Assembly (NCBI RefSeq): GCF_018320785.1
Contig: NC_054865.1
Span: 41,481,398 to 41,545,397 of the forward strand
From: Cheilinus undulatus
Lineage: Eukaryota; Chordata; Actinopteri; Labriformes; Labridae
DNA length: 64,000 nucleotides
Direction of reading: 5' to 3'
Of this stretch, positions 59,900 through 64,000 are shown piece by piece; position 1 is the first letter of the stretch, and each line of letters begins with the position of its first letter. The translations under genes and the position numbers were made by a program. The notes beneath the pieces are model-generated. The model was not told the origin of the DNA and did not search any database. It saw only the letters and a program-made list of their open reading frames with translations.

Positions 59900-62800
59900 T
59901 GTTCAATAAATGACTCGGACACTTACATTTGCAATATTATTGGTTTCATTTAGTTATCCAGGAAAAAAAACACATCACATTATCACCATTCATTCAACAT
60001 TTTATATACACATATAACAGGCTTATTTTAATACTTTTAAAATATTTGTACAAAATACACTGTTCTCCCTTTTATAATATGAGTTTATCTGAAGAGGCAT
60101 TTTGCTGCAGATGTGCGTTAATTGTTGATAATTTGATGGGCTTATTGAGGGGTTGTTCATATTATTGCATGCTCAAAACACCATTATTGCATAAGTCATT
60201 CCTTTGTGGGTTTCCGGGTGGAGGAGTTAACAATTACTGTAAATGTCGTGACCTCACCAGCTCAGTGAAGGTTTCTGGGAAGGTTTAGCTGAAAATGATA
60301 ATAAATATGATTACCAAGTTTAAGATGAGAGACAGAACTGTTTGGTGTTTGGTTTTGGCAAAAAAAGCTGCTGAGTTTGATAAACCTGAGGAGAGTTAGT
60401 AACTGGTGGAAACAAACACTCACAAAAGTTTAGAGGTTAAAGCAATGCTGTTTTTTTGATGTTATTATGGTGTTACATATAAAAAATGTTTTTGGGAGAT
60501 TATATTGGCAAAGTTTCCTTAAAAAGGAATAGTGGTTCTATACAAGAAGAAAAAGGGGAGACATTAGAGCAGGACAGAGAGGAGTAAAGGTTTCCACAGT
60601 CCTTCTAGTCTTTAGTACGATTACAGGCAGTGATTTTCTCTTTTTTCCCACAAGTGAGACTCTTCCTTTCCTAACCTGTCACTGGGTTTACTCAATTGGC
60701 AATACAACCCATCATTTCAATCACTCCTTCACATACGGACAAATGCACACGCACAAACACGCACAAAACTCAGTCATTCAGTTCAGATACACAGCGAGAT
60801 CTCTGTATGATGAGAGGGAGATAGAAAACAGTCAAATCTGTCTCCTCATGGATCAACATATTCGACAAAAAAAAAAGGTGATGTTGGAATAATTGCTTGT
60901 TCTTTAAAACGATTTCAGATATAAAAAACATCGAAACAATGATTTTTTTTGTTGGTTTTTCAAAAAGAGAATTGTATAAAAGTGATGACTGGCACTGTTC
61001 GGGATCCTGTGAACACCCATGAGGCTACATAACCAGTTTGTTTGTTTTTTTTTGGAAAATACATTAAAAAATGTGTTGGTTTGTAGTCATACAAAAGTGA
61101 CTGTGGAGGCTACCATTGCTGCGACTACAACTACACTTCACATGCACTGGTTTGGCGAGAGTGAGCGCTGATGGGTGTGAACGCTAACGCATAGGACAAC
61201 ACAAAAGTTTAACATCAATAAATGGTCTACCTTCGACAGATTCTGACAGGTAAGATTCACAGCAGGCAGTTTGTCCGAGGAATGCATGTGAGAAAGTTTC
61301 AAACTACAGAGGGGACATAAGACGAGGCTAAACTCACAAAAAGTGAATAATTAGGCTGCCGACGGGGCAACACAACCAGTAAGACACTATCCATTTTACT
61401 ACCGAAACTGAAGACAAGACTGGTTTAAGTGTTAAGATGTTTGATTAATAATAAGCCGAGCTGAAACCATCCATGTGCTAGCTGTGCTTACACCCAATCA
61501 TTACTTTGTTATTGGAAGTTTTTCTGCTTACACAGAGAAACAAGTGTGCGTTGAAATGTCTGTATGCAGGGCTGAGCTCAACAAACATCAACAGCTCTTT
61601 AAAAGTTAGAATATAAATTTCAATGCATATGTTAAAGCTACTCTAAGGCAAAGGTATTTTTTTTCTTTCTTTGATGTACATTTGAACACATCATGAAATT
61701 TTACTTACATTTGCCTAATTGTCATTTTGCTGAGCAGACCTTGAAAACATCATATTGTGAGTGAGCTAATTTATGCTTATTCAGCATATTTCAGCAATAC
61801 TCTTAACTACTGAGATTTGCTAAAAAAGTTTATGGCTAATCTGAGCAGATGAGGAGCATAACAGTCCTGCAGACAAATTTAATTCATTAACTTTTCTGCA
61901 TAGATGAAGAAGCTAAAGTCCCTGAAACCAAAACCTTCTTTGCTGTTCCATCCACGTTCCACACATTAACTTATGCCAATAATGTTGCAGTTCAGGGGTC
62001 ATTGTTATAAAAAGTGGGTTTATCCTACACATGCAGATGTTGAAGCACACCAACTTTGCATCTGGTCTAAATTGGTTAAGCACATCATTATTTCACTTTA
62101 TATTATGTTCAAATTCTGATATTTTCTTTGCAAATTTGTGCTAACTCCCCCTGTAAAGTTAATGACAGTAAACAGGAATTCACTGCATCTTTAACCTTGA
62201 GCATAAGTGGGTCAATATGGTCCTGATTTCAACACTTCTTTGAATATAGCGCACAAGGTTTAGCTCATCTATTTTACAATTTGGCGTTTTTGTCTTTCCT
62301 AAAAGGTTTATGTGTTTGAACTCAGCCACAGAAAGAAATCAGTCAATAATGATAAAAATCAAGCGCCCATGTTTGTTTCCCCCAGTGTTGGCAGAAAATG
62401 TTCCTTAAACCCTGCTTCTGGTTTCACAAGAGTACCACTTCCAACCACAGCTAAATGACTCTTGTGTTAAAAGAATTACAAATCAGAGATAAAATTGACT
62501 GTGGAGTAATTTTAGATAAGCTGTTCTTGCCTGTGCTCAGTCCCAACGATCCCTTTTTCTTGAGTGCCCTTGACCTTCACAGTCTTCCTAAGAAAGTTTG
62601 GGACTAAGCAATAAAATCAAATCAAAACAGGTGTATGGGTATAACACCGCTCAAAAAGGGAAAATAGTATGCCTTCCTTCCTTCCTTCTAAAGTGAAATA
62701 CAACGGAACATTTCAATGAGCATTAAAATACACAAATACAAATCAAACAGATAAAATAAGCTTTTTGAAAGTGTGCTGCGAGGCTTGTTCATCCATAGAT

Positions 62801-63257
62801 TTGGAGGCAATTAAAGTGCGTGTTGGTCACTGTCAAAACTGTCCAGTGAAAACGTTTGTTTCTTCTTTCGTCACATCACAGGAGGGAGTCCTCAAAAAGA
62901 TGTATGTCGTGATTATCTCTTCAATCATTTTCCTCCTTTCATGCACAATTGTTCCTATTTTCATGTTGATTTGAGGTCTGTTCTCCAAAGTTGGAGTGAT
63001 GCACCTTAGAGAGACTGAAAAGAGAAGTCCAACTAGTCCATCAGCTCATTTAGTCCAGTATTGTGTCTAAAACTCTTCTTTTCCTTTCCAAAAAAGCCAC
63101 TCAAATCTATTGAACCTGCTTCCAAATTTTCAGCTTTCAAGAATAGAGATTTCAATTTTCAATACGAGACACAGAGCATTGATATGATGGACTTCATTGC
63201 AGCAAAGTAAGATATGCTGGTTCTGGGCATCATAGAAAACGGTACACAGGGCCGCTT
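59900..63257 (-). other. probable rasa3 3' UTR / 3' flank
   Basis: No exon is supported here. The stretch is mostly free of recognisable repeats, unlike the rest of the window, as expected for a long 3' UTR, but no clear polyadenylation signal could be assigned. A CCTT microsatellite lies at 62672-62688. Confidence 0.3.
62672..62688. repeat. CCTT microsatellite
   Basis: Four tandem CCTT units. Confidence 0.8.
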
Positions 63258-63333
63258 CTAGATGGAGTAGGTGGAGCTTTCAGACTGCTGGCGGATGTAG
63301 CACTGGAAACTCTTGTCTCCAATTGGATGCTCC
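63258..63333 (-). CDS. rasa3: rasa3, last coding exon (Ras GTPase-activating protein 3)
   Basis: A CAG acceptor opens a 76-base terminal exon that encodes [20 protein letters not shown] and TYSI before TAG. I recall the C-terminus of the GAP1 family protein RASA3 ending in a very similar [14 protein letters not shown] sequence, and RASA3 follows GAS6 in human. The protein is a Ras/Rap GAP bound to inositol phosphates through its PH domain. Only this exon lies in the window and the upstream exons would be beyond 64000. RASA2 is the alternative; the neighbourhood favours RASA3. Confidence 0.75.
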
Positions 63334-64000
63334 CTGAAGAAACAAACAGAAGAGAAGATATTTTGGGTTACTGTGGAGGAAGAATGGAACACTATCAGAG
63401 GAGAAATCTAAGCCAGGAGGTGAAGTGGAGGCAGAAATTTCCAGAAAAGTCTAAACCAAACTTTAATGAGATGGGAAAATCCTGATCCAAACCCCAACAC
63501 TGACTGAAAGTGTGGTTTGGATATATTTGAATGTTAAAAGTGGTACTGTTAATCTCCAGCCTTCATTGTTCATGTTAAATTGATTGTAGGGAAATGTGGA
63601 TTGTGTGTCTGCACCACCTGCTGGCCCACAGAGGAAGCTAGTCTGTATTGAACTAGATTTTTCTCTTTGAAACTTTTCAGGTACTGCATGGTATATTCTA
63701 GGCCTGGGCGATAAATCCTTCAATATTGATAAAACTTACTCATGGAAAATCTTGATTCAGAAAAAAAAAAAAATCTAGATTTTGTCAGAATGGACTAGAT
63801 GAAAATGCTGCATCACAATAAAAATGTTTTGCCTGAGTTATGCAACCGCTTGTTAAGTAAATTCAAATTGTTTGTGCCAAAACCCTACAATAAGTTTTAG
63901 AATAAAGCCTGTAAATAAAATAAACAATATTATCTAATAAAAACAGGGCAATGTAGCTTTTTTCTAACATGACTGTTACGATTCTACCTTATTTGTCGAA

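Noticed and set aside
1..64000. CRISPR arrays, operons or prokaryotic mobile systems
   Set aside because: Split genes, SINEs and fish-type transposons show vertebrate DNA, and no regularly spaced short repeats were seen.

Overview
This is vertebrate genomic DNA, almost certainly from a ray-finned (teleost) fish. The genes are split by GT/AG introns, non-coding DNA is AT-rich, and the spacers carry decayed Tc1-like, hAT-like and tRNA-derived elements of the kinds common in fish. Exon coordinates were worked out by hand from splice sites, reading phase and protein family patterns. The two central genes stay in frame across all exons (1950 and 2040 coding bases).

Layout. (1) Positions 1-10223 hold no recognisable exon. 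They appear to be 5' intron or flank of tmem255b, filled with a ~360-bp tandem repeat, two non-LTR retrotransposon remnants and Tc1-like pieces. (2) 10224-20377, + strand: the last six exons of tmem255b, a four-pass membrane protein with a proline-rich PPPY tail. Its first exons are not seen. (3) 24618-40358, - strand: a complete gas6 in 15 coding exons (649 aa). (4) 45294-58290, - strand: a complete pros1 (protein S) in 14 coding exons (679 aa). (5) 63258-63333, - strand: the last coding exon of what is most likely rasa3. The order tmem255b - gas6 - rasa3 resembles human 13q34 as I recall it, except that pros1 sits between gas6 and rasa3. In human PROS1 is on chromosome 3.

gas6 and pros1 are head-to-tail paralogues with the same plan: signal peptide, propeptide, Gla domain, small disulfide loop, four EGF domains and two laminin-G domains. 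Both are vitamin K-dependent ligands of TAM receptor kinases, and protein S is also an anticoagulant cofactor. They differ in the loop (16 residues in gas6, 23 in pros1), in the propeptide, and in one intron that gas6 keeps and pros1 lacks.

No new gene system was found. The most informative non-genic signals are nested insertions: a 515-bp element flanked by a 9-bp direct repeat inside a TTTTGCC-type tract, a TTAA-flanked fold-back element inside a Tc1-like copy, and a hAT-like element inside another repeat. There are also two perfect hairpins and several diverged repeat pairs.
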